Assembly: GCA_018664115.1 (NCBI GenBank)
Contig: JABJOX010000013.1
Coordinates: 1-44,101, forward strand
Length of the DNA: 44,101 nt
Source: Candidatus Woesearchaeota archaeon
Lineage (GTDB): Archaea; Nanobdellota; Nanobdellia; Woesearchaeales; GW2011-AR9
Direction of reading: 5' to 3'
The translations under genes were made by a program, and so were the position numbers. The notes below the pieces were generated by a model. The model was given only the letters and a program-made list of their open reading frames with translations, was not told the origin of the DNA and did no database searches. Positions 9,123-18,604 of the stretch are shown piece by piece. Numbering within the stretch: the stretch's first letter is position 1; each line of letters opens with the position of its first letter.

Positions 9123-10187
9123 ATGGTAAACTATTTAAAAAAAATATTAACTTCTGGATTAGTAGCAGGAATGATTATCGCTCCTGGATGTGGAGATACT
9201 AATAATATACATATCCACAATTATAATAAAGATGCAAAACAAGAATCATCTGACGTTAGAGTAGATACTCAATTTAATGATGGTTATCGTCAAGCTGATA
9301 TTCAAACTGAAGTTATTGAAGATTTATTTGTTGCAGAAGACAATTTAGATTTAAACGCACAAGATACAAACATTGATTCTAATGTAGAAGACTTACTTAC
9401 TACTGAAGTTAGTGCAGATTTAAAAGATATTTATACTGCAGAAGTTACAGATGTAGAAGATACATATGAAGTTAAAGCAGATGTAAAAGATTCATACGAA
9501 GTTAGCGACAACACAGAAGTAGAAGACACTTATGAAATTAATGTTGATACTAATGTAGAAGACGCTTATGAAGTTAACGATGTAGAAGATGTATTTGAAA
9601 TTAACGCAGATGTAGAAGACACATATGTTGCAGAAGTTAACGATGTAGAAGATATATTTGAAATTAGTGCAGATGTAGAAGACATTTATCTTGCAGAAGT
9701 TAATGATGTAGAAGACGCATATGAAGTTAATGCAGATGCAGAAATTGAAAATGACGCTGCTGATTCTTTAGTAGAACAAATATTAAGTTGTGAAAATTTA
9801 AATGAAGTTCCTGCTTGTTTAGGAGATGATTATGCAACTTTAGTTTCTACAGGATTAGAAGTTAACACTGCGATTGATTTAGAATATGCAGGCGTAACTA
9901 CTGATCAAGATGTAGACCATTTCAAGATGATTGTTTCTGGAAACCCTTGTGTATTACCAGAATACTTTGAAGAAAGTTGTCTTGCTTGGATAAATACAGA
10001 GAAACCAGGAATATCTACTGTTAAATTAATTGACGAAGAAAATATTGAAATTAGAGGAGGCTTGTTAGAAAGAATTGCTGCTCTTACTGTACTAGCTAAT
10101 GGAGAAGTTCAAGGAAGTGAATGTGTTATCACTGGAATTGATCCAAACACAGCATCAGTTAATTGTAATGAGCAACCAGAAGAATAA
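9123..10187 (+). CDS. Putative lipoprotein with tandem acidic DVED(T/I/A)Y(E/V)V-type repeats
   Basis: Signal peptide ending APGC; degenerate repeats (VEDTYEV, VEDAYEV, VEDVFEI, VEDIFEI...) in about aa 100-215; distinct C-terminal domain with Cys residues. Confidence 0.8.
   Translation: MVNYLKKILTSGLVAGMIIAPGCGDTNNIHIHNYNKDAKQESSDVRVDTQFNDGYRQADIQTEVIEDLFVAEDNLDLNAQDTNIDSNVEDLLTTEVSADLKDIYTAEVTDVEDTYEVKADVKDSYEVSDNTEVEDTYEINVDTNVEDAYEVNDVEDVFEINADVEDTYVAEVNDVEDIFEISADVEDIYLAEVNDVEDAYEVNADAEIENDAADSLVEQILSCENLNEVPACLGDDYATLVSTGLEVNTAIDLEYAGVTTDQDVDHFKMIVSGNPCVLPEYFEESCLAWINTEKPGISTVKLIDEENIEIRGGLLERIAALTVLANGEVQGSECVITGIDPNTASVNCNEQPEE
9410..9745 (+). repeat. In-frame degenerate tandem repeats around GATGTAGAAGAC
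   Basis: Multiple copies of gatgtagaagac/gatgtagaagat with gaagttaa(t/c)g spacers inside the lipoprotein ORF. Confidence 0.85.
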
Positions 10188-10225
10188 TTTTCTTTTTTTC
10201 TTTTTTCTTTTTTAATATATAAAAA

Positions 10226-10702
10226 TCAAATAATAACTTCTCCACGATGAATCTTTGGTAAAAAATTTAGAATCTTTTTCTCTTTATATTTAGCACAACC
10301 AAAAATTTCCTGATTATATTTCAATAAAATAAACTTATTATCATCACCTAAATCTTTTTCTAAATCTATACCCTGGAAATAATCTTTCATTTCTTTTTCA
10401 GAAAATTCGACAACATTTTTTAAGGTAACTTTATTTTTTTCAGCCTCTTTTGCTAATAATTGTGCCCCTTCTTTACTTAATCTAACGTGATTATGTTTTA
10501 CCTCAGCGAAATATAACCCAATCCTATCTATTTTAAGTTTATCAATATCTAATCTTCCAATATCTTTATTAACAAGAAAAATTCTATTTTTATCATTCCT
10601 TAAATAGGCATAATCATTTTTTAAAGAATAACCAAAATCATTTTGAGTAATTACTTTAATCTTTTTAATTTCCCGCGTATTTAAAATAATTAATTTTTGC
10701 AT
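10226..10702 (-). CDS. PUA-like protein related to the C-terminal domain of NOL1/NOP2/RsmF-type rRNA methyltransferases (stand-alone)
   Basis: RIGLYFAEVKHNHVRLSKEGAQLL...VVEFSEKEMKDYFQGIDLE...FILLKYNQEIFGCAKYKEKKILNFLPKIHRGE pattern. Confidence 0.7.
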   Translation of the reverse strand: MQKLIILNTREIKKIKVITQNDFGYSLKNDYAYLRNDKNRIFLVNKDIGRLDIDKLKIDRIGLYFAEVKHNHVRLSKEGAQLLAKEAEKNKVTLKNVVEFSEKEMKDYFQGIDLEKDLGDDNKFILLKYNQEIFGCAKYKEKKILNFLPKIHRGEVII

Positions 10703-10743
10703 AATACTAAAGAACTATAGATAATTTAAAAACTTATCCTACT

Positions 10744-10980
10744 TTATTCAACCGGTTCCAATTTAATAATCTGTACCGGACAAACATCAACAGCTTCCTG
10801 ATTCTGAGAACGAGCATCTTCAGTTTCAATTATTCGGTCCCAATGATTGTCAACTTTCTTACTTTCTTTAAGATGAGCCATTCCTTCTTGATCCATTTCC
10901 CAAAAGTCTGGACAAACAGCTGCACAAGCACCGCAACTGATACATTCTTCTTTAAAGTGTAAAATTTTAAATTTTGTCAT
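10744..10980 (-). CDS. Ferredoxin, single [4Fe-4S] type
   Basis: CISCGACAAVCPDFW near the N-terminus and distal VDVCPV; 78 aa. Confidence 0.9.
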   Translation of the reverse strand: MTKFKILHFKEECISCGACAAVCPDFWEMDQEGMAHLKESKKVDNHWDRIIETEDARSQNQEAVDVCPVQIIKLEPVE

Positions 10981-11109
10981 TTTTTGTCACCTTAGTTTAA
11001 TTTTATTTATAATTCCCATTCAGAAATTAAACCCATTTATAATTGTTTTCTTTCTTAACCAGCCATATTAGCGAAAAGCTTATATAATCATTTTTATTTA
11101 TTTAGTATT

Positions 11110-12072
11110 ATGAAAAAGAGTGTAAGTGTTGTTAAAGTATTAAGTATTATCCTATTAACATTATTTCTAGTTGCTTGTAAAGGTCAAGTCCAAGCAGGTG
11201 ATCAACCTTTAGACACTGCAGCAGCTCTTAGAATAGTACAAACTGGCACGCAAGGAATTGAAGCCAAAACATTACCTAACCAACCACCAAACTTAATTTA
11301 TGACCAAAATGAATTAGTAGCTTTAGTAGAAGTTCAGAACCGAGGTAATGCTGATTTAGATGTCACTCAATGTTTTATGCAAATTACTGGTTTTGACACA
11401 AATATTATTTCTGGAAGTTTTGGCTTACCACAATCTTGTGCAGTTAATGTTGGAACTTTAGAAGGAAAAAATGTTTATAATGTTGAAGGCAGTACTAATT
11501 TACTTGAATTCAGAGCACCAAACATTGTTTTACCATTAGGAGTTTTTGAATACAATCCTAATTTAAATTTTCTAACTTGTTATGATTACCATACTGTTGC
11601 TAATCCTCAAGTTTGTGTGGACCCCTTATTTTATCAGGTTACTGCTGAACAAAAATCTTGTACTCCACAAAATGTGGTTATGACTGGTGGACAAGGTGCA
11701 CCAGTAGGAATCAGTTATGTTGCTGTAGATATGGTTGGTAACAAAGCTATCTTTGAAATTAATATAGTTAATAATGGTGGAGGAAGAATTCTTGCTCCAG
11801 GAGCAAATATCCAAAATTGTGGCAGTCTTGGATTAGATTATCAAGATTTAGACAAAGTTCGTTATGAAGTAAGTTTAAGTGGTGGTTCACCAATAAGTTG
11901 TAGCCCAATTGACAAAATGGTTAGGTTAACAAATAATCAAGGAAAAATTGTTTGCAGTTTTTCAATCAATTCCCCTTCTGCTTTTGAAACGCCGTTATTT
12001 ATTGATTTAGATTATAGTTACATTAAATCATTTCAACAACCAATTAAAATCGTTAGAACACCCGGAACATAA
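11110..12072 (+). CDS. Putative lipoprotein, Ig-like surface domain family
   Basis: Lipobox LVAC; GGQGAPVGISYVAVD..., NNGGG...; C-terminal LFIDLDYSYIKSFQQPIKI; similar architecture to 12143..13033 and 38122..39000. Confidence 0.8.
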   Translation: MKKSVSVVKVLSIILLTLFLVACKGQVQAGDQPLDTAAALRIVQTGTQGIEAKTLPNQPPNLIYDQNELVALVEVQNRGNADLDVTQCFMQITGFDTNIISGSFGLPQSCAVNVGTLEGKNVYNVEGSTNLLEFRAPNIVLPLGVFEYNPNLNFLTCYDYHTVANPQVCVDPLFYQVTAEQKSCTPQNVVMTGGQGAPVGISYVAVDMVGNKAIFEINIVNNGGGRILAPGANIQNCGSLGLDYQDLDKVRYEVSLSGGSPISCSPIDKMVRLTNNQGKIVCSFSINSPSAFETPLFIDLDYSYIKSFQQPIKIVRTPGT

Positions 12073-12142
12073 GGCAAACTTTAAAAACTCCAATTCTTTT
12101 CTCTTACTATAAATATTAATATTAAAAGAGAGGTAGATTAAA

Positions 12143-13033
12143 ATGAAAAAAATTATATTGTCAGTAATGGTTATTAGTTTGTTATTTCTAGCTGCTTGTG
12201 AAGGGGAACAACAACAAACTTCCACTGGAGCATACATTGGTGGAACCCAAGGAGTTACAGGAAATTTTGAACCTTTTGGAGTTGAAGAAGATACAGTTTA
12301 TAGTATTTTTGATACTGAAACATTTCCCATTGAATTAACTTTAAACAATAAGGGAGAATATGAACTTCAACCCGGAGATGTTAAAGTAACTTTAAAAGGT
12401 CCCTCTTTAGATTTTGGTGGAATTCCTTCTTTAAGTTTACAAAACGCAGATTTAGTTGATACTATCTCTGAGCTTCTTCCTACAGGTGGAGAAGAAACTA
12501 TCACTTTCTCTTCAGACGCAGAATATAATCAAGAAGTTAATGGTTACATTGATAGAGAATGGTTTGCAGATATTGAATATACTTATCAAACTTATTTAAT
12601 CATTCCAGAAGTTTGTTTGAAAGAAGACTTAAAAGACGACCGAGTTTGTGATGTAGAAGGCACGAAAACTTTCTTTGTTTCCGGTGCACCAATTACTGTT
12701 AATACTGTTAGTGAAACAACTGCAGGAAAAGGCATTATGGCTTTAACAATTAAAGTAAGTAATGTTGGTGGTGGAGACGTAACTAAGCCTGGTGAAGAAT
12801 TTGGCGTGCAAGAAAGAATAACTTATTCCATTGATGATTCTAACTGGGAATGTAAACAAGCTGGTAAAATTAACGAAGCTCGTTTGATCAACGGTGAAAC
12901 TAACATTGTTTGTAAATTAAAAACTGCTTTAGCAAAAGACACTTTAGCTACTAAACAAGTTAAGATCACTTTCGACTATACTTACCGAGACTTAATCTCA
13001 GAAAAGTTAAGAATTAAAGAAAGCGCTAAGTAA
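12143..13033 (+). CDS. Putative lipoprotein, Ig-like surface domain family
   Basis: Lipobox LAAC; SGAPITVNTVSE..., SNVGGG...; C-terminal VKITFDYTYRDLISEKLRI. Confidence 0.8.
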   Translation: MKKIILSVMVISLLFLAACEGEQQQTSTGAYIGGTQGVTGNFEPFGVEEDTVYSIFDTETFPIELTLNNKGEYELQPGDVKVTLKGPSLDFGGIPSLSLQNADLVDTISELLPTGGEETITFSSDAEYNQEVNGYIDREWFADIEYTYQTYLIIPEVCLKEDLKDDRVCDVEGTKTFFVSGAPITVNTVSETTAGKGIMALTIKVSNVGGGDVTKPGEEFGVQERITYSIDDSNWECKQAGKINEARLINGETNIVCKLKTALAKDTLATKQVKITFDYTYRDLISEKLRIKESAK

Positions 13034-13110
13034 ATTTTAATTTTTTTATTTATTTTTATCTTCTTATGTTTAGAAATCTTTATTAATTAGTTATCCTCTC
13101 GCAAATAGTT

Positions 13111-13560
13111 ATGGCTTATGAAATAATTGATGAAGATGAAAGAATCACATTAGAAGAAACTTTTGGTTTCCGTGGTGGAAATACTTGGCGAGACGCAGTT
13201 GATGAATTAAAAAATGCCCTGAAATCTGGTTCTTTTAGAGGTGTCCCAGATAATGCAGTAATCTATGCAACACAAGTCACTCCTGAAAGATATGAAGCTT
13301 ATATTGGAATTGCTGCTCCGAAAAAAGAAACAACTAACTCATCTTCTTTAATTATTCATGGTAATGAATTAGAAAGGTATATTGCCAGACTTCCTGGAAA
13401 AAATTTAGAAGAAAAATTAAGAAATATCAAAGAAGATGCGCAACAAGGTCAAATTAGTAAAAGAGCTGCACGAGCAATGATTGATACTCTTAAAGGATAT
13501 AACACCCTCAAAGATAAAGATTACGCTAAAGATAAAAGTTTAGAAGGCAGCTTGCTTTAG
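13111..13560 (+). CDS. Hypothetical protein
   Basis: 149-aa ORF, free-standing. Confidence 0.7.
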   Translation: MAYEIIDEDERITLEETFGFRGGNTWRDAVDELKNALKSGSFRGVPDNAVIYATQVTPERYEAYIGIAAPKKETTNSSSLIIHGNELERYIARLPGKNLEEKLRNIKEDAQQGQISKRAARAMIDTLKGYNTLKDKDYAKDKSLEGSLL

Positions 13561-13572
13561 AAGTAATTATCT

Positions 13573-14238
13573 TTATTCAATCAAATTTTTCTCAATCAAA
13601 AATTCTTTAATAATCTCATACATTTTATCATAACCTTTTGAATTAGGATGTAATCCATCATCTAACAACTTTGAATGATCTAATTCTTTCCATGCCTCAA
13701 ATAAGTTAACAAACAAAACACTTTCTTTGTCACAAGAATTTTTAATAATATTATTATACTGCTCAACTCTTTCATTAAAGAAAAATGTAGTTTCGTAAGG
13801 ATTAGTTTTACTTTCATCCACAGGGGTTAAACCCACAAAAACAATTTCAGAAGAATATTTTTTTGCTAACTCAATCAATTTTAAAATATTTGTTTTGAAA
13901 TCTTCTGGAGTAGTCTGAGGATTATCTGGAGTGTCAATAAATCTAGAATCATTTGTCCCAATGCCAATTAGAATAACAAATTTATCTTCAGGTCTCTTTT
14001 TTTTAGTTCTTGCTTTACACTCTGTCTCAAAGCGATTCAATAAATCTGCAGAAGTATTACCAGAAATTCCTAAATTGTAAACTGCATTATAATAATCTTT
14101 GGCCTCAAAATAATTCTTTAATCTTCCAACCCAACCTAAACAAGGTTGTTCACCGCGACCAAAAGTAATACTAGCACCAAAACATAATATTGCATTCATT
14201 TTATTATTAATTTTTCTCCCATTTATATATCTTATCAA
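13573..14238 (-). CDS. SGNH/GDSL-family hydrolase
   Basis: ILCFGASITFG block I, GIGTNDSR block III, DDGLHPNSKGYDKM block V. ATG at ~14199 is an alternative start. Confidence 0.9.
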   Translation of the reverse strand: MIRYINGRKINNKMNAILCFGASITFGRGEQPCLGWVGRLKNYFEAKDYYNAVYNLGISGNTSADLLNRFETECKARTKKKRPEDKFVILIGIGTNDSRFIDTPDNPQTTPEDFKTNILKLIELAKKYSSEIVFVGLTPVDESKTNPYETTFFFNERVEQYNNIIKNSCDKESVLFVNLFEAWKELDHSKLLDDGLHPNSKGYDKMYEIIKEFLIEKNLIE

Positions 14239-15419
14239 CTCTCAACCCTAACAACATCATTCTCATTAATTCTGAAAACTATTGCGCCAATAACAATTAT
14301 TACACCCATCACAATAAACGAAGTAATCAAATTTTTATTTGCTATGCTCCCTATTACCAAATTCATTATTGCTAAATAAGCGGAAACTATCATTGAAATT
14401 ACTGATAATACAGTTGCCCTATTATGGCTTTCAATGTGGTCATTTTGATATTGTGAAAATAAAGGATCTCTTAAAATACTTGTTCCCCTAAGAAGAAGGT
14501 ACCATATGAAAGATAATGCTGGCCCAATAATAAAAGCCATAGCAAGATAAAAAATTCCCGGAAGAATAGTGGTTAAGAAAATTGTTTTTTTCATCCCAAT
14601 CTTTTCTTCGATTTTATAAGCATATTTAATTAACAATGCTCCTAAAAGTGAACCCCCTGCCATAGATATTCCCCAAAGTGCATTTGGGACACCAGCAATC
14701 AAAAAGTAAGGTTGAAAAAGAAACATGATAATATGATAAAATGGAAGTGTAAATAAAGAAAGATAAATAATTCTTCTTAATGATTTATTTTTAAGAATAT
14801 GAGCAGTAGATTCTTTAAATAAAATTAAAGGACTTACTTCTTTGATTTTCTTTTGATGTTTTCTTTCTGTAATAAATAAAGAAATGATAAAAGCAATTAT
14901 TGCCCCAAATGTAAAAAGCCAAATTAATAAAACAAAAGTATTTGGATCATGGCTTCTGGCAAGATAACCACCAGTAGCTATAGCAATAACAATTCCTATT
15001 AAAGAATAGGAATTTATAGAACCCCAAATTTTACTCATTTCTTTTTCTCTTTTTTGATACTTTAAAGCATCGTATACTAACGCTTCTATGGCACCAGAAC
15101 CAAAAGCAATCCCAATTCCGAAGAGAACTTGGATTATAATAAATTCATAGTACGAATAAGCAAAGATAGTCCAAATATTTCCAATAATTAGAAGAAGCAT
15201 TAGGAAAGATAAAGAAAACTTTCTGCCAATCTTGTCAGCAATAATTCCTGTAGGAACTTCTGAAAATAAAACTGCAATTATTAATACTGCTTCTAAAGAA
15301 ACTATTTGAAATGTATCTAATCCTCTTGAAAAATAAAATAAAGCTAAAATAGGTGAAAAGAAAAATAATGATTTGAAGAAGTAAATCCATTTAAGTTTAG
15401 TAATATTATCAAACTTCAT
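14235..15419 (-). CDS. MFS transporter
   Basis: About 12 TM; EVPTGIIADKIGRKFSL cytoplasmic-loop motif. Confidence 0.85.
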   Translation of the reverse strand: MKFDNITKLKWIYFFKSLFFFSPILALFYFSRGLDTFQIVSLEAVLIIAVLFSEVPTGIIADKIGRKFSLSFLMLLLIIGNIWTIFAYSYYEFIIIQVLFGIGIAFGSGAIEALVYDALKYQKREKEMSKIWGSINSYSLIGIVIAIATGGYLARSHDPNTFVLLIWLFTFGAIIAFIISLFITERKHQKKIKEVSPLILFKESTAHILKNKSLRRIIYLSLFTLPFYHIIMFLFQPYFLIAGVPNALWGISMAGGSLLGALLIKYAYKIEEKIGMKKTIFLTTILPGIFYLAMAFIIGPALSFIWYLLLRGTSILRDPLFSQYQNDHIESHNRATVLSVISMIVSAYLAIMNLVIGSIANKNLITSFIVMGVIIVIGAIVFRINENDVVRVES

Positions 15420-15451
15420 AATTAAAAAAGAAATACGCTAATTATATAAAA

Positions 15452-16408
15452 CTATTTACTCCCAACCATTACTATAAACGCTAAGAATGCTTCCAATTGT
15501 ACATACTCATCAGAACCTTCTGTCATCCGAAATTCTACTTCTCCACATTTGTCAATTAATTCAACTTTCTTTCGATCATCCAATTCCAAATTCCAAATTT
15601 CTCTTTGAATTTGTTTAATTACATCTAAACCAGATAATCCGTAATTCAACATTAAATCAAGAAGCTTCTTTCGTGAAGCAAGAAAATCTCCCCTAGCAGC
15701 AATCCCTAACAGTTCATTTACTTCGCGAGGTTTAGCTACAGAAGCCATTGAATAAACTAATTCTGCATCAATATCTTTTTTAATTACTGCACAACTTTGC
15801 ATTACATTCTCCAAACGCCGACAATCTCCGCTACAAACGTCAAATAACGCTTTCTTTGCCTCGTCAGAGACAGTTAAACCCTCATCAACTACTAACTTGT
15901 CAACCATTGCATAGATATCCTCCTCAGCAAGTGGTTTAAATCTAAACACTGCACATCTACTTTGAATAGGATCAATAATTTTCGAAGAATAATTACATGA
16001 TAAAATAAATCGGCAAGTCTTAGTATAATTCTCCATCGTTCGCCGTAAAGCTTGCTGTGCTTCTTTTGTTAAAGCATCAGATTCATCAAGATAAATTAAT
16101 TTGAATGGAACGTCGCCAAGAGCTCTTGTCCGTGCAAAATCTTTTACTTTAACCCGAACAACATCAATTCCTCTTTCATCAGAAGCGTTTAATTCCAAAA
16201 CGTTCTGTCGCCAATTTTCTCCAAATAACTGTTTAGCAATCACTAAAGAGAGTGTAGTTTTACCTACACCAGCCGGACCAGAAAATAATAAATGTGGCAT
16301 ACTTCCAGTAGAAACGAACGCTTTTACTTTCTCAACAATCTCTTGCTGACCTTTAACTTCTTCAAAAGTCTGTGGTCTGTACTTTTCTGTCCAAATAGAT
16401 GAAGTCAT
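15452..16408 (-). CDS. rfcS: Replication factor C small subunit
   Basis: WTEKYRPQTFEEVKGQ, GPAGVGKTT Walker A, LDESDALT, SRC motif (QSRCAVFRF). Confidence 0.97.
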   Translation of the reverse strand: MTSSIWTEKYRPQTFEEVKGQQEIVEKVKAFVSTGSMPHLLFSGPAGVGKTTLSLVIAKQLFGENWRQNVLELNASDERGIDVVRVKVKDFARTRALGDVPFKLIYLDESDALTKEAQQALRRTMENYTKTCRFILSCNYSSKIIDPIQSRCAVFRFKPLAEEDIYAMVDKLVVDEGLTVSDEAKKALFDVCSGDCRRLENVMQSCAVIKKDIDAELVYSMASVAKPREVNELLGIAARGDFLASRKKLLDLMLNYGLSGLDVIKQIQREIWNLELDDRKKVELIDKCGEVEFRMTEGSDEYVQLEAFLAFIVMVGSK

Positions 16409-16523
16409 AACTATCTAGCAAACTTAATTCTTTATAAATTTTGCTTGTTTAGAGAAGATGTTTATAATTCCATTACTTCAGAACAATAATAATTAAAAAA
16501 GAAGACCAACCCAACCAAATAAA

Positions 16524-17258
16524 ATGGCTAAACCACTAACTGAAATATTGCATGGAAATCCTTTAGAATTACTTCTTAATGAAGCAATGATGGGCATTAT
16601 GCCTTTTGATGATTATTACTCTTCACTTAAACCTGACGTTATGTTAACACCAGTAGAAGATGAGAATTTTCAAATTGGAGTGATGTATTGTATTTTTGAA
16701 AAAAATGTTTACATTAAATCCATTAACGTACAAACAAATCTTAATTCTACAGAAAAAAATGGAGAAACTATTAAAAAAATATTCCAAGAAGGAATTAGAA
16801 AATATGGGGGACATATTGCTCGTATTGCCCAAATTACGGGTAATGGTGGCACTAAACAACAAAAATTAAATATTGATAAAATGGCCAAAATTAATCACCA
16901 AGCATTTCCTACTAAAAAACAACAATTAAGAGATCTTCTTTATTTGCGAGAAGAATGCCCAAATAAGTTTGGATTTTATTCAATAAGTTTAGGCCCATTT
17001 CATAAAAAATACTTTACTTATGATCAAGAAGGAACAGATGATAATCCAACACAAGCACAAATAAGTATTGCTGTAAATGGCAGAGGAGTATGGGACTTAA
17101 CTGGAAATATTTGGAATAAAGAAAAGAAATTAAATGGTTTGCTTTCATTTATGACAGAACATTTTGGTTACAAAACAGATCTTAAAGATTGGAAAGCCAC
17201 ATATCATCAAAGAGGACATTTCCGAGACCCAATTGATTTAAGACCTCAGAAATCATAA
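16524..17258 (+). CDS. Hypothetical protein
   Basis: 244-aa ORF; no recognised motif. Confidence 0.7.
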   Translation: MAKPLTEILHGNPLELLLNEAMMGIMPFDDYYSSLKPDVMLTPVEDENFQIGVMYCIFEKNVYIKSINVQTNLNSTEKNGETIKKIFQEGIRKYGGHIARIAQITGNGGTKQQKLNIDKMAKINHQAFPTKKQQLRDLLYLREECPNKFGFYSISLGPFHKKYFTYDQEGTDDNPTQAQISIAVNGRGVWDLTGNIWNKEKKLNGLLSFMTEHFGYKTDLKDWKATYHQRGHFRDPIDLRPQKS

Positions 17259-17286
17259 TTCTAACTGTTTTCTTTTAATTTATTTC

Positions 17287-17478
17287 TTAAAACACCCATA
17301 ACAAAATCCCAGAAGCCCAACTTATCAAATCGTTATAAGAGATCCCAAAAAACACTACCGCCACAAATACAAGCAATAACACATAAAATAATACTTTCAA
17401 TATTTTAGAAATAAAGTTGGCAAATACTACTACTAACATCGCAATTACAACAATTCCTACTGGAGATAAAATATCCAT
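17287..17478 (-). CDS. Small two-TM membrane protein
   Basis: 63 aa, strongly hydrophobic, directly downstream of the MscS-like gene on the same strand. Confidence 0.6.
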   Translation of the reverse strand: MDILSPVGIVVIAMLVVVFANFISKILKVLFYVLLLVFVAVVFFGISYNDLISWASGILLWVF

Positions 17479-17511
17479 AATAAAAGTAAAAATAAAACTA
17501 ATATAAAAGAT

Positions 17512-18570
17512 TTACTTAACTAAATGAACAGTTCTTGTCGGGAAAGGTATTCCAATCTTAGCTTTGTTCAAAGCATTGTAAATAGCTTCTGTCATTTCTA
17601 ACTTCTTACTGTAAGCCATACCCCATTTTTCTACCCAGAAATATGCTTTAAAATTTAAAGCAGAATCACCCATCTCTAAAAATTGTACAGTCGGCTCAGG
17701 ATCACTAAGTATCTCTTTATCCTTTTTTAATATCTCTAAAACAACTTTCTGTACTTGAGTAACATCACTTCCATACTCTACTCCAAAATTAACGTGAGCC
17801 CTAATCTTCGGACTAGGCCGAGTATAATTCTGAACACGAGAATTTGCTAAATATCCATTTGGAATATAAATAACCTCATTATCATACGTAACCAATTTTG
17901 TACTTCGTAAACCAATGTCGTGAATAGTTCCCACTTCACCAGACTCAATCTTAACTTTGTCACCAATTTCAAAAGTCTTATCTAATACTAAAGTCACACC
18001 ACCTATTATGTTTTTCAAAGAATCCTGTAAAGCGAATCCAATTACAATTCCTAAAATTCCTGCTCCTGCTAAATAAGGGCCAATATCAATGTTCCAAATT
18101 TTTAAAACCCATAAGATTGTAATAACAACAAAAATAACTTTTACTATTTTGTGAAATAATGGTAATAAAATATCATCAAAAGTACTTTTAGTTCTTTTAG
18201 CAAAAGACTTTCCCCAAACATCAATGATTACATCTACAACCCGAGCAACAATAAAAACAAAAACTATCGCCATTAACGAATTGATTAATTGATTAGCAAT
18301 TCCATTAACTTCTAAACTTAATATTGCAAATTTTATTCCTAAAGCCAAAAGAAGATAAAATATTGGAGTTTTAGTTCTTTCAAAAATAATGTCATCAACT
18401 TCAGTTTTTGTTTTCTTTGCCCATCTCTGAAAAAACTTTTCAAAAACAAATAATGATAATTTAGCTACTAAAACAAAAACTACTAAAATTAAAAGAGCAA
18501 AAACATATTTATTTTGTAAATAATTGCCGTATGGAAGAGTTCCAAACCAATTAAAAATAATTTCTTTCAT
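17512..18570 (-). CDS. MscS-family mechanosensitive ion channel
   Basis: AGAGILGIVIGFALQDSLKNIIGGVTLVLDKTFEIGDKVKI core motif. Confidence 0.93.
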   Translation of the reverse strand: MKEIIFNWFGTLPYGNYLQNKYVFALLILVVFVLVAKLSLFVFEKFFQRWAKKTKTEVDDIIFERTKTPIFYLLLALGIKFAILSLEVNGIANQLINSLMAIVFVFIVARVVDVIIDVWGKSFAKRTKSTFDDILLPLFHKIVKVIFVVITILWVLKIWNIDIGPYLAGAGILGIVIGFALQDSLKNIIGGVTLVLDKTFEIGDKVKIESGEVGTIHDIGLRSTKLVTYDNEVIYIPNGYLANSRVQNYTRPSPKIRAHVNFGVEYGSDVTQVQKVVLEILKKDKEILSDPEPTVQFLEMGDSALNFKAYFWVEKWGMAYSKKLEMTEAIYNALNKAKIGIPFPTRTVHLVK

Positions 18571-18604
18571 TTTATTAATAAAAAATAATACTTGTTTTTA
18601 AGAG

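Noticed and set aside
9410-9745. CRISPR-like regular repeats
   Set aside because: Repeats are degenerate, in frame and lack unique spacers; they encode a protein repeat.
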